From Talpa occidentalis (taxonomy: Eukaryota > Chordata > Mammalia > Eulipotyphla > Talpidae), in contig NW_023602073.1 of NCBI RefSeq assembly GCF_014898055.3, positions 17,841,784 through 17,905,783 on the forward strand: a DNA stretch of 64,000 bases, read 5' to 3'. The position numbers were made by a program, and so were the translations under genes. The notes beneath the pieces were generated by a model. It was given only the letters and a program-made list of their open reading frames with translations. It did no database searches and was not told the origin of the DNA. Shown piece after piece: positions 44,128-55,990 of this stretch. Within the stretch, counting starts at the first letter, position 1, and each line of letters opens with the position of its first letter.

Positions 44128-45414
44128 AAAAATGCTCATGTTGACTCTTCCATGGAGATTGTATTCTCAGACATGGAATCTGAGCACTCCTAGAGGCATC
44201 TAATAAACCTGCACTGACTCTGATCTTTTCTTGGGAAAGGTGAGTCCACACCTCTGATTCACACCCACTCTGACCTGTTGAATTAGCCCCTGGAAATGTG
44301 CATTCTGTACAGTAAACTTCACTTATTTCTGCTTTTGTCTTTGTTATATTTTCACTTCATCTGTGCTTTGGTTTTCTGGTTATCGTTCTTGTTTCTTAGA
44401 CATTTAGGTTATTGATGTCAACCTCTCTTCTTTTCTAAGACAAGCATTTAATGCTACACATTTCATTGCGAGTCATTCCATTATGGATATCTTCCATTTT
44501 CATTGAATTAAGTTGAAAATATTAGCAACATTTCCTTTCAGACTCTTTTTGTCCCCCCTTGTTATTCATAGCATGTTGCTTCATTTCAAAATATTTAGAG
44601 ATTTCCAATTATCTTTCAGTAACTATTAATTTTTGCTTGAATACACCATGGTCCTCAAATACTTTTATGATGTCAATTATTATAGCTGTGTTAACATTTC
44701 TTTTAAAACCCAAGATAGACCATTTATATTGAAGCTAATTATTTATATAGTTGATTTAATAGTTGATTTATAGTTGATTTATTTATTTATTTTATAGTTG
44801 ATTTATTTATTTATTTTAGTTGATTTATATAGTTGTTATATTGTTTCCTCTTTCCCAAATTATATTTTTCTTTCCCATTTTTCTTTCCCATTTCATGTAG
44901 TTCATGCTGGAGCTCCTTCTGTTGAATGACAGGGCAGCAAAGAAGATGTCTGTAGTGGAACTGGGGCCCCAGAACAATTCTCAGGGTCTGGGCTGCACAC
45001 ATGTCACCCCATGCTAGGTCTCCACTGTGAGGACAGGACATGACATTCTGGAGCAAGTGGCATTATTTGGCAGTAAATTTTTGAAGTTACGCATTTTTAA
45101 AAAGTAAACATAACTAAGGATACTGATCATGAATTCTCTCAGTATTTTTATGGAAAAATCTTTATTTTTTCCTCTTAAAAATATTAACTTTGAATTATAA
45201 TATAGCTTTAAATTACAGAGAAATTTCACAGATAAATACAGAGAGTTCCCACCTACCCTCACTCAGTTTCCCTACTGTCAATATTCATGAATAACCATGA
45301 TACACTTGTCACAACAGGAGCCAACACTGGAACCAACACTGGAACATAACTACTAACTTCAACCCAGATTTCATTTGAATTTTACTAGTTTTTCCAGTAA
45401 TGTCCCCTTTCTTT
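44128..45414. other. duplicated block Y, copy 3
   Basis: Homologous to 12797-14149. Contains a local tandem expansion at 44746-44836 and an E-like piece at 44890-45060. Confidence 0.75.
44746..44836. repeat. AT-rich minisatellite in Y copy 3
   Basis: Imperfect tandem units of ATAGTTGATTTATTTATTTA. Copies 1, 2 and 4 have a single ATAGTTGATTTA at this place. Confidence 0.8.
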
Positions 45415-45638
45415 CTTTTCTTTAAAGATTTATTTATTTATTTATTTTTTTTGGGGGGGAATTAGATAGTAATGGATTTATTTTTTTATTTTTTTTTAAT
45501 AATAAATTTTACTTTTATATTCCCCATACAATTGCAGCCCCCCCATTCTGACCCCAATCCTCCCCTCCCACCCCCGCCCCCCTAAAAGTGTCTCTGGTTC
45601 GTAGTTTTTTGTTGATTTTGATTTTCACTTTCTTATAG

Positions 45639-46727
45639 TTATTCGTTTCCTGGTCCCTTATTTAAGTTTTCTAGATTCCTGCTATGAGTGAGACCATCGG
45701 TATTTTTTCTTTTTCTTTTTGGCTTATTTCGCTGAGCATTCCCTTCCAGCGCCATCCATGTTGCAGCAAATTGCATGTGTTTATCTTTTTTGAATGCTGA
45801 GTAATATTCCATGGTATATATGTACCACATCTTCTTGATCCAGTCATCTATTTTTGGGCATTTGGGTTGTTTCCAAAGCTTAGCTATTGTAAACAGTGCT
45901 GCTATAAACATAGGGGTGCAGGTGTTCTTTGGAATTGATGTTTCTGTGTCCTTTGGGTAAATACCTAGGAGTGGAATTGCTGGATCATATGGAAGCTCTA
46001 TGTTTAGTAGGTCCAGAAATCTCCACACAGCTCTCCATAGTGGTTGGACCAGTTTGCACTCCCACCAACAGTGCAGAAGAGTTCCTTTTTCTCCACACCC
46101 TCGCCAACATTTGTTGTTGCTAGTTTTTTTAATATGTGCCATTCTCACTGGTGTAAGACGGTATCTCATGGTAGTTTTGATTTGCATTTCCCTGATGACA
46201 AGTGATGTTGAACATTTTTTCATATGCCTGTTGACCATTTGCATTTCCTCTTCAGAGAAGTTTCTTTTTAGCTCTTCTGCCCATTTTTTGACTGGATTCT
46301 TTTCTTTGTTGTTGTTAAGTCTCATCAGCTCTTTGCAGATTTTTGTGATCAGTCCTTTATCATTAGTGTTGGGTGCAAAAATGTTCTCCCAGTTGGTGGG
46401 GTTTCTCTTTGTTTTTGTTATTGTCTCTTTTGCTGTGCAGAAGCTCTTTAATTTGATGTAGTCCCAGCTGTTTATCTTCGCCTTCACTATCGCTGCTTTG
46501 GGTGATGTGTCTGTAAAGATGTCTTTGATGTGCAAATCACGTAGTGTTTCGCCTATATTTCCTTCCATATATTTTATGGTTTCAGGTCTTATGTCTAGTT
46601 CTTTAATCCATTTTGAGTTGATTTTTGTGTATGGTGTGAGGTAGTGGTCAAGCTTCATTCTTTTGCATGTAGCGTCCCAGTTTTCCCAGCACCATTTATT
46701 GAACAAACTTTCTTTGCTCCAATGCAT
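45639..46727 (-). pseudogene. L1 ORF2 C-terminal part
   Basis: A 362-codon open stretch of the L1 ORF2 C-terminal region ([17 protein letters not shown], then [16 protein letters not shown], then [12 protein letters not shown]). The Cys/His-rich [15 protein letters not shown] is the usual L1 zinc-knuckle-like motif. The 5' continuation is cut by a stop near 46740 and by frameshifts. Confidence 0.85.
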
Positions 46728-47180
46728 AGTCTTTGCTCCTTTGTCAAAGATTAGTTGACCATAAATCTGTGGGTTTATTTCTGGATTTTCTATTCGATTC
46801 CATTGGTCTGTATGTCTGTTCTTGTTCCAATACCATGCAGTTTTGATGATTATGGCTTTGTAGTAGAGTTTGAAGTCTGGGAGTGTGATGCCTCCATTCC
46901 TTCTTTTTTTTTCAGGAGAGCTTTGGCTATTGGGGTTTTTTGTGATTCCATATGAATTTCATCAATAATTGTTCTATTTCTTTGAAGAATGACATTGAAA
47001 TTTTGATTGGAATAGCATTGAATCTGTATATTGCTTTTGGAAGGATGGCCATTTTAATAATGTTTATTCTTCCAATCCATGAGCAGGGGATGTCTTTCCA
47101 TTTCTTTGTGTCTTCTTCTATTTCTTTTAACAGTGTTTTATAGTTTTCTTTGTATAGGTCCTTTACCTCTTTTGTTAGAT

Positions 47181-47885
47181 TTATCCCAAATATTTGATTT
47201 TTTTTGTTTCAATAAAAAAAGGGATGGTTTTTTTGATTTCTTCTTCAGATTTATTGTTTGTGTATAGGAAGGCTACTGACTTTTGCGTGTTGATTTTGTA
47301 TCCTGCCACTTTACTGAACTGATTGATGAGTTGAATTAGTTTTTCTGTGGACTTTTTGGGGTTCTCTATGTATATTATCATATCATCTGCAAATAGTGAT
47401 AGTTTGACTTCTTCTTTTCCTATTTGGATTCCTTGGATGTCTTTCTCTTGTCTTATTGCTCTGGCTAGGACTTCCAGTATTATATTGAAAAGCAGTGGTG
47501 AGAGTGGACATCCTTGTCTTGTTCCAGATCTTAATGGAATTGCTTTCAGCTTTTCACCATTGAGAATGATACTGGCTGTTGGCTTGTCATAGATGGCCTT
47601 TATGATGTTGAGGTATGTTCCTTGTATCCCAAGAATTTCAAGGGCTTTTATCATGAATGGGTGTTGCACTTTGTCGAAAGCTTTCTCAGCATCTATTGAT
47701 ATTATCATATGGTTTTTATATTTCTTTTTGTTGATGTGTTGGATAACGTTGATTGATTTTCGGATGTTAAACCATCCTTGTGTCCCTGGAATGAATCCTA
47801 CTTGGTCGTGGTGAATTATCTTATGGATGCATTGTTGGATTCTGATAGCTAAAATTTGATTGAGGATTTTTGCATCAGTGTTCAT
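47181..47885 (-). pseudogene. L1 ORF2 reverse transcriptase part
   Basis: A 234-codon open stretch with reverse-transcriptase blocks: [39 protein letters not shown] and FADDMIIYI with both catalytic aspartates. Frameshifts on both sides separate it from the endonuclease and C-terminal parts. Confidence 0.9.
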
Positions 47886-48024
47886 TAGGGAGATTGGCCT
47901 GTAGTTTTCCTTTTTTGTATTGTCCTTGTTTGGTTTTGTATTAGTGTAATGTTGGCTTCATAGAACGTGTTTGGTATTGTCCCTTCCTTCTCAATTTTTT
48001 GGAAGAGTTTGTGAAGGATAGGCA

Positions 48025-48675
48025 CTAATTCGTCTCTGAATGTTTGGTAGAATTCATTTGTAAATCCATCATATGTACAAAAGGTCCCGGGCTTTTGTTT
48101 TTGGGGAGGTTTTTGATTACCATTTCAATTTCGCTGCTTGTAATTGGTCTGTTTAGGTGTTCTATTTCTTCTTTATCTAGCTTTGGGTGATTGTAGAGTT
48201 GTAGGAATTTGTCCATCTCCTCTAGATTGTTAAACTTGTTTCCATATAACTGTTCATAGTAGTTACTGATTATTCTTTTGATTTCTGCTGTGTCCATTGT
48301 GATTTCTCCTCTTTCATTGATGATCCTGTTTATTTGTGCTTTCTCCCTTTTTTCCTTTGTGAGCCTGGCTAGGGGTTTGTCTATTTTATTGATTTTTTCA
48401 AAGAACCAGCTCTTGGTTTCATTGATCTTTTGGATTGTTTTTTTAGTTTCAATTTCATTTATTTCTGCTTTTGTTTTTATTATTTCTTTTCTTCTACTGG
48501 TTTTGGGGTTTTTTTGTTGTTCTTTTTCTAGATCTTTGAGCTTCGAGATTAGGTTGTTTCTTTGAGTTCTTTCTTGTTTCTTGATGTGAGCTTCTATTGC
48601 TATATATTTTCCTCTTATTACTGCTTTTGCTGCATCCCATACATTTAGGATATTGGTGTCCTCCTTGTCGTTCAA
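48025..48675 (-). pseudogene. L1 ORF2 linker between endonuclease and RT
   Basis: A 216-codon open stretch with the Lys/Glu-rich linker and [17 protein letters not shown], which normally leads into the RT domain. It is separated by a frame change from 47885. Confidence 0.82.
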
Positions 48676-48793
48676 TTCAAAGAATTTTTTAATTTCTTCT
48701 TGATCTCCTCATTAGTCCAGTGGTCTTCCAGTAGTGTGGTTTTTAATCTCCATGAGGTAGGAAAGTTCCTTGCCTTCTTTTTATGGTTTATTT

Positions 48794-49500
48794 CTAGTTT
48801 GATGCCTTCATGGTCAGAAAAGATGGTTGATATGATTTCAATCTTGGTGTATCTGTTGATGTTTGTCTTGTGCCCCAGTATGTGATCGATCCTGGAGAAT
48901 GTTCCGTGTGCGCTTGAGAAAAATGTGTACTCCGTTTTTTTGGGTTTAGTGTTCTATAGATGTCTGTTAAGCCCAATTGCTCTAGGTCCTTATTTAGAGC
49001 TTTGGTTTCTTTACTTATTTTTTGTCTTGTTGATCTATCCATTGTTGATAGTGGTGTGTTGAAGTCTCCCACTACGTATGTGTTTTTCTGATGTCTGTTT
49101 TCAGAGAGGATAACAGTTGTCTGATATATTTTGGTGCTCCTTCGTTTGGTGAGTATATGTTAATGAGTGTTATTTCTTCTTGAAGTATTGTCCCCTTGAT
49201 CATAATGTAGTGACAATTGGGGTCTCTTTTTATCTTTTTGAGTTTGAAATCTGTTTTATCTGATATAAGTATAGCTGTTCCTGCTTTCTTTTTTGGTCCA
49301 TTTGCTTGTAGGATTGTTTTCCATCCTTTAACTTTGAGCCTATTTTTATCTTTTGTAGCTAAATGTGTTTCCTGGAGACAGCAAAAGGTTGGGTTTGTTT
49401 CTTAATCCAGGCTGCAACTCTGTGTCTTTTTATTGAAGAGTTTAGTCCATTTACATTTAGAGTTAATATTGATATGTTAGCATCTGTATTTGCCATTGTG
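48794..49500 (-). pseudogene. L1 ORF2 endonuclease remnant
   Basis: The open piece 48794-49072 begins GDFNTPLSTMDRS, the Asp/Asn active-site block of the APE-type endonuclease. The N-terminal part up to about 49500 is in broken frames. The final SDH motif block is disrupted. Confidence 0.7.
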
Positions 49501-49568
49501 TTTGTCTTTCCTTTGATTTTATTTATTTATTCTTTTAATAACTTTTTTTTTTTGGCCTTCTTTCATTG

Positions 49569-50678
49569 TTATTCGTCCCTCTGAGGTTCTGGCTTTAGGA
49601 CTCCTTGTAGTATTTTTTGGAGTGGGGGTTTAGTTGCAATGAAATTCCGGAGTTTCTGTTTGTCTGGGAAGGTCCATATTCTTTCTTCAAAGAGAAAGGA
49701 GAGCTTTGCGGGATAGAGAATTCTTGGTTGGCATCTGTTTTCTTGGAGTCTGTTGACTATGTCCCTCCATTCTCTCCTTGCCCGTAGTGTTTCTTCGGAG
49801 AAGTCTGATGTCAGCCTGATTGGCTTTCCTTTGAATGTTATCTGTTTCTTCCCTCTTGCCAGCTTCATTATTTTTTCCTTGTCCTGGATTCTTGGGAGCT
49901 TTACTATTATGTGTCTTGCTGTATTTTTCCTTTCGTCGTGGAAGTTGGTGTTCTTCTTGCTTCTTGTATATCAATTTTCAGCTCCTTCTTCACATTTGGG
50001 AAGTTCTCTTCAATTATCTCCTGGAATATTTTCTCTGTTCCTACATCTCTCTCCTCTCCTTCTGGTATTCCTATAACTCTTATATTTCCTTTCCTCATGG
50101 AGTCAGATAGTTCCCAAAGTCTTTCTTCGTTCTTTTTCCTTCGTACTTCTCTTTCCTTTTCTGTTTTGGTTCTTTTATTTCTGTGTCTTCAAGATTACTT
50201 ATTCGTTCTTCCATTTCGTCTATTCTGCTTTCATTGCTTTTCCCAGAATTCTTTAGTTCTTCCATTAATTCTTTGATCTCCTGCATTTCTTTTACTTCCC
50301 TCTTTAGGGACTCAATTTCATTCTTCTGACCATTGTTTTCCCTCTCTAGGGACTCAATTGCATTCTTCTGATCGTTGATTATTTTCCCTTATCATTGTTT
50401 TCCTTTATGACTTCTGTCAGTTTTTTAATCACGGCAATTTTAAATTCTCTTTCTGGAAGGCTCAGAAGTTCTTCCAAGTTACTGTCGTTGCAATCTGGGG
50501 GCTGCTTTCCTTTTTGTGGTGTGCTTTTTCCCTGGGGAGTTGCTAGTTTGCATGTGGTTCTTCTCCTCCCTACTGTCTGTTTTCTAATTTGCCGTATGCG
50601 TTGGGACACTGTGTAGTTGGGACTGGCCGGCATCTTGGGTGAGCTTCTCTGCTCTCCTCTGGTTCCTCCAGGAGTCAT
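49569..50678 (-). pseudogene. L1 ORF1 remnants
   Basis: Successive broken frames: 50678-50379 (N-terminal basic region), 50286-50095 (coiled-coil heptads ISNLEDTEIKE), 50098-49907 (RVIGIPEGEERD of the RNA-recognition domain) and 49974-49569 (C-terminal domain). ORF1 normally encodes an RNA-binding trimer that packages L1 RNA. Confidence 0.82.
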
Positions 50679-50699
50679 CTGTCAGTTTCAAGCAGTCTT

Positions 50700-52123
50700 T
50701 ACTGGAGAAAGGTCCCTGTTCTAAAATGCCGATGTGGGGACACACTCCCCTGTGCGCCTGGTCTGCCCCGGCGGTGGGTTCCTGCTCCCCTCTGGGCTTG
50801 GACTGCAGGCCAGAGGGGGTCTGGCGTGGGCGAACTTCCCCGCTCACCTCTGGCTCCTGAGGAAGCCTTCTGCAGGTAGTCTTTACTGAAGAAATGTCCC
50901 TGTTCTAAGATGGTGATGTGGGACACACTCCCTGTGCGTCCGGTCTCAGGCACACTCTTCTGCGCGCCTGGTCTGCCCCGGCTGTGGGTGCTCGCTCCCC
51001 CTGTGGGCTCAGACTACTGGTCGGAAGGGGCCCGGCGTGGGCTAACTCCCCAGCTGGCCACTGCTCCTCTAGGCGCCTCTGCTGGCTTCAAGTCGCTAGG
51101 TGGCGCCAGAGATCTCTCCTGGAGCCCTTGGGGAGCTGATTTTCCACCCCGTGGGACAGGGAATAGAGCGGGAATGGTAGGGTAAGCCTCAACGGCTTTG
51201 GGGTGCTGTGTCTGCCTTGTGCCCCACCGTCGTGGGGAACCCACGCCCCTAGTTTCATGCCCCGGGTGTCAGTTCCAAAGCCCTCAGTTCCAGGACTCAG
51301 GCTGTAGCCCAGTTCAGTGGCGCGGGAATGGCACCTTTTGAATCCCGCTCCCGTGCCTGGGCGCCTGGTTCCTGCTCACTCAGGGAGGGCCTCCGCGCGT
51401 CTCCCCGCAAGCCTAGGTCGCAGGCAGGGACCTGGGCAGCTGCGATCTGGATCCGCGTTTGCTTTTCAACTGCACTGCTTTCCGCGCGCGCGCGCGATCC
51501 CGATTCCCATCCGCACTTGGTTTTCCAGCGCGCCGCTGTTCCGCGCAATCCTGACCGCGATCCGCGCCTGTTTTTCCAGCGCGCCGCCTTTCCGCGCAGG
51601 CTTACCGGGCAGCCCGGGGCTGTGTGCTGGTGCTGGTCTCCTCCTGGGGGCGGGGCCTCTCTTCAATGGCAACCTGAGCCTGTGCTGGTCTCCTCCCCGG
51701 GGGCGGGGTCTCTCTTCAATGGCGCCCAGAGCCGTTCGCTCACCTCCGCGGCGGATCCTGCAGGGTTCTCCACAGCTCCCGTTCACGGGGTGTGGTGGCT
51801 GCATAGTTCCTTTCCACTCACAGTCCCGCTTGCTGCGTCGTTTGTTCTTGTTGGCCGTTTTGGTTTGTTGTTTTCCTCCTCTCTGCGGGTCGGAGAGTGC
51901 CGCCTCTGTGGGCGGGGAGAGGGAGCAGGGTTCTGCGCTTCCCTCCCTTCTGGTCCTCTTTTATGGCCACTTTTTTTCGGGCAGTCGCTGGCGTCGTACG
52001 CGTCCGTTATCTTCCGTGTCCCAGTTCTCACTGGGACCTGCCGCTTTTCCTCCCTATTCACTTTTTTTAATGGGAGATCTTACTCGCAGCGTGTCTCCTC
52101 GCCGCCATGTTGCTCCGCCCCCC
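50700..52123 (-). promoter_or_regulatory. L1 5' UTR / CpG-rich promoter
   Basis: GC-rich sequence with many CpG (GCGCGCGCGCGC at 51484-51495), unlike the AT-rich rest of the window. A YY1-type site AACATGGCGGC lies at 52111-52101, about 12 bp from the element end, the usual place for start-site positioning in L1 promoters. Long frames on the plus strand here (278 and 289 codons) are by-products of GC richness. Confidence 0.75.
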
Positions 52124-52354
52124 TTTCAAAGATTTATTTATTTATGCATGTAAGAACTGGGGCACAGGCCAGAGGTGTGTGTGGGGGCGGGGGATAAGAG
52201 GATTTACCAGAGACAGAGTGGGGAGCAGTACAGGTGTATCTACTGAAATACACTGTTGAGGGGAGCAGCGAGGAGGGACAGAGGAGGTCTGCTGTGCCAT
52301 GTGGCCAGCTTGATAGCTTCATAGTGCTGAGACTTAACCCCATTAGGAAGGCCC

Positions 52355-53200
52355 TAATGTCCCTTTCTTTTCAAGGACCCTATCACATACCTCATTCCAT
52401 ATCATCACTGTGTCTCCTTACTCTCAGGTGCTCCCTGAAAACTTCCCAATATTTCCTGGTGTTTCATGGCCTTCACAATTTTGGGAGCCCTGACAAGTAT
52501 TCTGTAAAATTCTCTTACTTTGGGTGTCTGATGGCTCCTTTAGTATCAAAATGGGATTGTGAGCTTGGGGAGAGAGGACCACATCAGTGAAGTGCCCTTC
52601 ATCTCATCTTATCAGAGTATGTGATATTACACTTCGCCACCTGTGACATTAAATGAGCGGAGCAGGCAAAGATAGATGAGTTGGGTTTTGCCCTGTAAAG
52701 TGACTATATTGCACCCTTTCTATACCCTGCTCTTTGAATGTGAGTCAATGTATGCCACCTTCCCATAAGGGGAGAGGATGATGAACATCATCTCTTGAAG
52801 AGAGAGTGTTTATATAACTACCTGGAATGTTTCAGTAATGAAGAATTTCACCTACTTCCTAGGATATATTTATTTGCTTATTTAACATATTTAACATTAT
52901 GGATGGGGCTGGACATTCAGAAGACGAGATGTATTTCATGAAGTGGTGTATTTCATGGGGTCTGCATTGCCTGGCAGTGATGAATGTCAAAATCACTGCC
53001 CTCCTTTGCTGGAGTCCCTACTGCTGAATGACAGGTGCGAAAGGGGTCATGTCTGTAATGGTACAGGAGCCCCAGAACAATTCTCAGGGTCTGGGCTGCA
53101 CACATGTCACCCTGAGCTAGGTCTCCACTGTGACTGCATGACATAAACTTCTAGGCCTGTGACATGGATTGGCCATACATTTTTGGAAATACACATTTTT
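52355..53200. other. duplicated block Z, copy 3
   Basis: Homologous to 14403-15240, with repeat E at 52960-53160. No coding signal. Confidence 0.7.
52960..53160 (+). repeat. repeat E, copy 9
   Basis: Nearly identical to copy 3 (14985-15185), with a TGACAGGTGCG variant of the donor-like site. Confidence 0.5.
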
Positions 53201-53309
53201 TAAATTTATTTTGTTTTCCCCTTTTTATACTATTTGCTTTCTTTTCTCAAGTGTAGTCCCCATAGAATTTCCACCACCATTTACCCATGTACCATCACCA
53301 TAATCCTTG

Positions 53310-53720
53310 TACTCACAAATACTTTAATTCAAAAGGATACCTGTAGCCCTATGTTTATTGCAGTACTATTTACAATAGGTAAAACTTGGAAACAACCCAT
53401 GTGGATCAAAAAGATGTGGTACATAGACACAATAGACTACTATTCAGCATTCAAAAAATAAACTCAAGCCATTCACAGCAACATGGATGGAGCTAGAAGA
53501 GATTATGCTCAGTGAAATAAGTGAGAAGGAAAAAGAAAATAAGGGATGGTTTCACTTATAGGAGGAATAAAGGGGACCAAATAAAAGATCAGGAAAAAAA
53601 AACAATTTAAAAACTTCAAGTAAAAAAAATAAACACAAAACTATAAATCAGAGACATTCTGCAGGGAGGGCAAGGGATAAGGATCAGAGTGGGGTGGGAG
53701 GAGTACAATAGAAATACACA
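53310..53720 (+). mobile_element. older L1 3' fragment (copy 3)
   Basis: ORF2 end (CSPMFIAVLFTIGKTWKQ) and 3' UTR. Duplicate of 15385-15770. Confidence 0.75.
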
Positions 53721-53729
53721 TTTATAGAT

Positions 53730-54895
53730 TAAAGAACTAGACATAAGACCTGAAACCATAAAATACATAGAAGGAAATATAGGCAAAACACTACATGACG
53801 TGCATCTCAAGACATCTTTACAGACACATCACCCAAAGCAGTGATAGTGAAGGCAAAGATAAGCAGCTGGGACTACATCAAATTGAAGAGCTTCTGCACA
53901 GCAAGAGAGAATAACGAAAACAAAGAGACTGACTGGGAGAAAATTTTTGCACCCAACACTAATGATAAAGGACTGATCACAAAATATACAAAGAGCTGAT
54001 GAGACTCACAAAAAAAAAGAAAATAATCCAGTCAAAAAATGGGCAGAAGGCTAAAAAGAAACTTCTCCAAAGAGGAAATGCAAATGGCCAACAGGCGTAT
54101 GAAAAAGTGTTCAACATCACTTGTAATCAGGGAAATGCAAATCAAAATTATAAGGAGATACCATCCTACACCAGTGAGAATGGCACATATTAAAAAAACT
54201 AGCAACAACAAATGTTGGCAAGGATGTGGAGAAAAAGGAACTCTCCTGCACTGCTGGTGGGAGTTGCAAACTGGTCCAACCACTGTGGAAAGCTGTGTGG
54301 AGATTTCCTGACCTACTACAGATAGAGCTTCCACATGATCCAGCAATTCACTCCAAGGTATTTATCCAAAGGACACAGAAACATTAATTCAAAAGAGGAC
54401 CTGCACCCCTATGTTTACGCATCACTATTTCCGATAGCTAACCTATGGAAACAACCCAATGCCCAAAAATAAATGACTGGATCAAGAAGACGTGGTACAT
54501 ATACACAATGGAATATTACTCAGCAATCAAAAAAGATAAACTCATGCAATTTGCAGCAACATGGATGGAGCTGGAAGGATCATGCTCAGCAAAATAAGCC
54601 AGAAAGAAAAGAAAAATACCAGATGGTCTCACTCATAGCAGGAATTTAGAAAACTCAAATAAGGGTTTTAAGGAAAAAGACTAACTGCAATAAAGTAAAA
54701 TTCAAAATCAACAAACAACTATAGACCAGAGACACACTGCAGTGGGGGACAGGGGGAGGAGAAGAGGGATTAGGGTCAGAAAAAGGGGGTGTGAATTGTA
54801 CTGGGAATATAACGAAATGAAAATGCATAGATTATGCAAAATGAAAAGTGATGTAAGAATTATATAAAATAAAATAATTCATAAAAAAAGAAATA
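53730..54895 (+). mobile_element. L1 3' fragment beside unit D
   Basis: ORF2 C-terminus in several broken frames, then 3' UTR and A-rich tail. It is continuous through the region that is deleted in the copy at 15771-17105. Confidence 0.82.
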
Positions 54896-55089
54896 CACAT
54901 TAAAAAAAAAGTAAAGCCAACATAAGTGAACATCTCAATAAGTTTATGAATTGCTTCAATTGCATATAACTACAACTAAGTCAATAAATTGACAAGGCCC
55001 GTACCCTAACAGGCCCCTTCTGCATACTAGACACTGGACTCCAGAGAATGAATTTTCTTACACTCAAGGATATAATATTTTCAACATTG

Positions 55090-55990
55090 AGTGGTTTCAA
55101 TGCTCTGAAAATGATGGTTCTGATATTCAGATGCCCTGCTGATTCTTCCAGATTGTTCCTGGGCTGTGATGGTGACAAGGAGGGGATGCAGGAGTGGTGA
55201 TGATTCCAGGACCTGGATTCCCCCACAGCTGTGCTTGGGGAACTGCCCTCTCCCCTGCCTCCCACTCACCACCACACTTTTGCTGTCACTGGGATGAGGC
55301 TGTTTGTGGGCTAAGCAATTAGGAAGCACCAGGGAGGAAGAGCTGCGCGCCAGAGATGGGTGTCGTGCCAGAGAGCCATGGGCCCCAGCCATAACCCCAT
55401 GTGACACTAACATCTTGACAGCAGGAGAGGTGCTGAGCATGGACCTCAGAGGATAAAGGCCTGGCACCGCTGCTGTGCCAGCCCCTGCCAGATCCCTGCG
55501 ACTCTGCTGCAGGTGAGTGTCCTGAGACCTGCAGGTGCTGCCTTTGCCTTGGGAAGAGGCTTCTGGGGCAGGGCTGCAGGCCAGGCATGGGGTGGGGAGG
55601 TCCTCTGCACTCAGGGGGAGGAAGGTGGCAGGACCGTGGAGGAGAGCCCGCTCTTCCAGCTGCCCCAGAGTCATCTGCTCTCTCTGCAGCATGAGGAGCT
55701 GTCAGGAGAATGTGTTTTGCTGTGGGTGCCCGAGCTGCCCCTGCACTCAGGTGAGGCAGGCAAAGGGGCTCAGAGGCCAAGGTGTTTCACCAGGGTGGAG
55801 CTCTTACTGTCTGTGGTCCCCAGCACCCCTGCAGCAGTGGGTGTTTATTGAAGTCGTGTGTGTCACTTCTGGTGTCCTTTTTGCTTTGCAGCATAGAATG
55901 CACATGTTTTCTTTATTAAGATTATGCTTATTCTCATGCTATCCTTTCCAGCCCTCACATAGCCAACAGTACATTATTCTAGAGATTTGA
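55090..55990 (+). other. GC-rich duplicated block X, copy 4
   Basis: Donor GTGAGT at 55513. The second exon-like piece 55690-55750 has both CTCTCTCTGCAG before and GTGAGG after, but a one-base length change relative to copy 2 breaks any shared frame. Confidence 0.45.

Larger units (their letters stand above)
45442..52127 (-). mobile_element. near-full-length L1 (about 6.7 kb), inactive
   Basis: A non-LTR retrotransposon with an 18-bp target duplication AAAGATTTATTTATTTAT (45424-45441 and 52128-52145). Reading on the minus strand: a GC-rich 5' UTR (about 52123-50700) begins with GGAGCAACATGGCGGCGAGG; ORF1 pieces span about 50678-49569 (coiled-coil part, then RVIGIPEGEE-like part); ORF2 follows with endonuclease remnants (GDFNTPLS near 49070), reverse transcriptase with FADDMIIYI near 47390, and a C-terminal 362-codon frame (46727-45639); then a 3' UTR. 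Both ORFs carry several frameshifts, so it cannot move on its own. Its 3' end has two A-rich tracts separated by about 28 bp of unrelated sequence. Confidence 0.93.
45415..52354 (-). mobile_element. Y/Z SINE (copy 3) split by a long L1
   Basis: The same ancestral SINE as 14150-14385. Its tail end is 45415-45441 and its body 52128-52354. The L1 landed in the A-rich tail, duplicating AAAGATTTATTTATTTAT. Confidence 0.85.

Noticed and set aside
44757..44836. Regularly spaced repeats resembling an array
   Set aside because: The units are AT-rich, contiguous and imperfect, arising from one ATAGTTGATTTA present once in the other Y copies.
51317..52197. Long plus-strand frames of 278 and 289 codons
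   Set aside because: They lie in the GC/CpG-rich L1 5' UTR, where stops are rare. They overlap each other, are Arg/Pro/Ser-rich in composition and run into a SINE.
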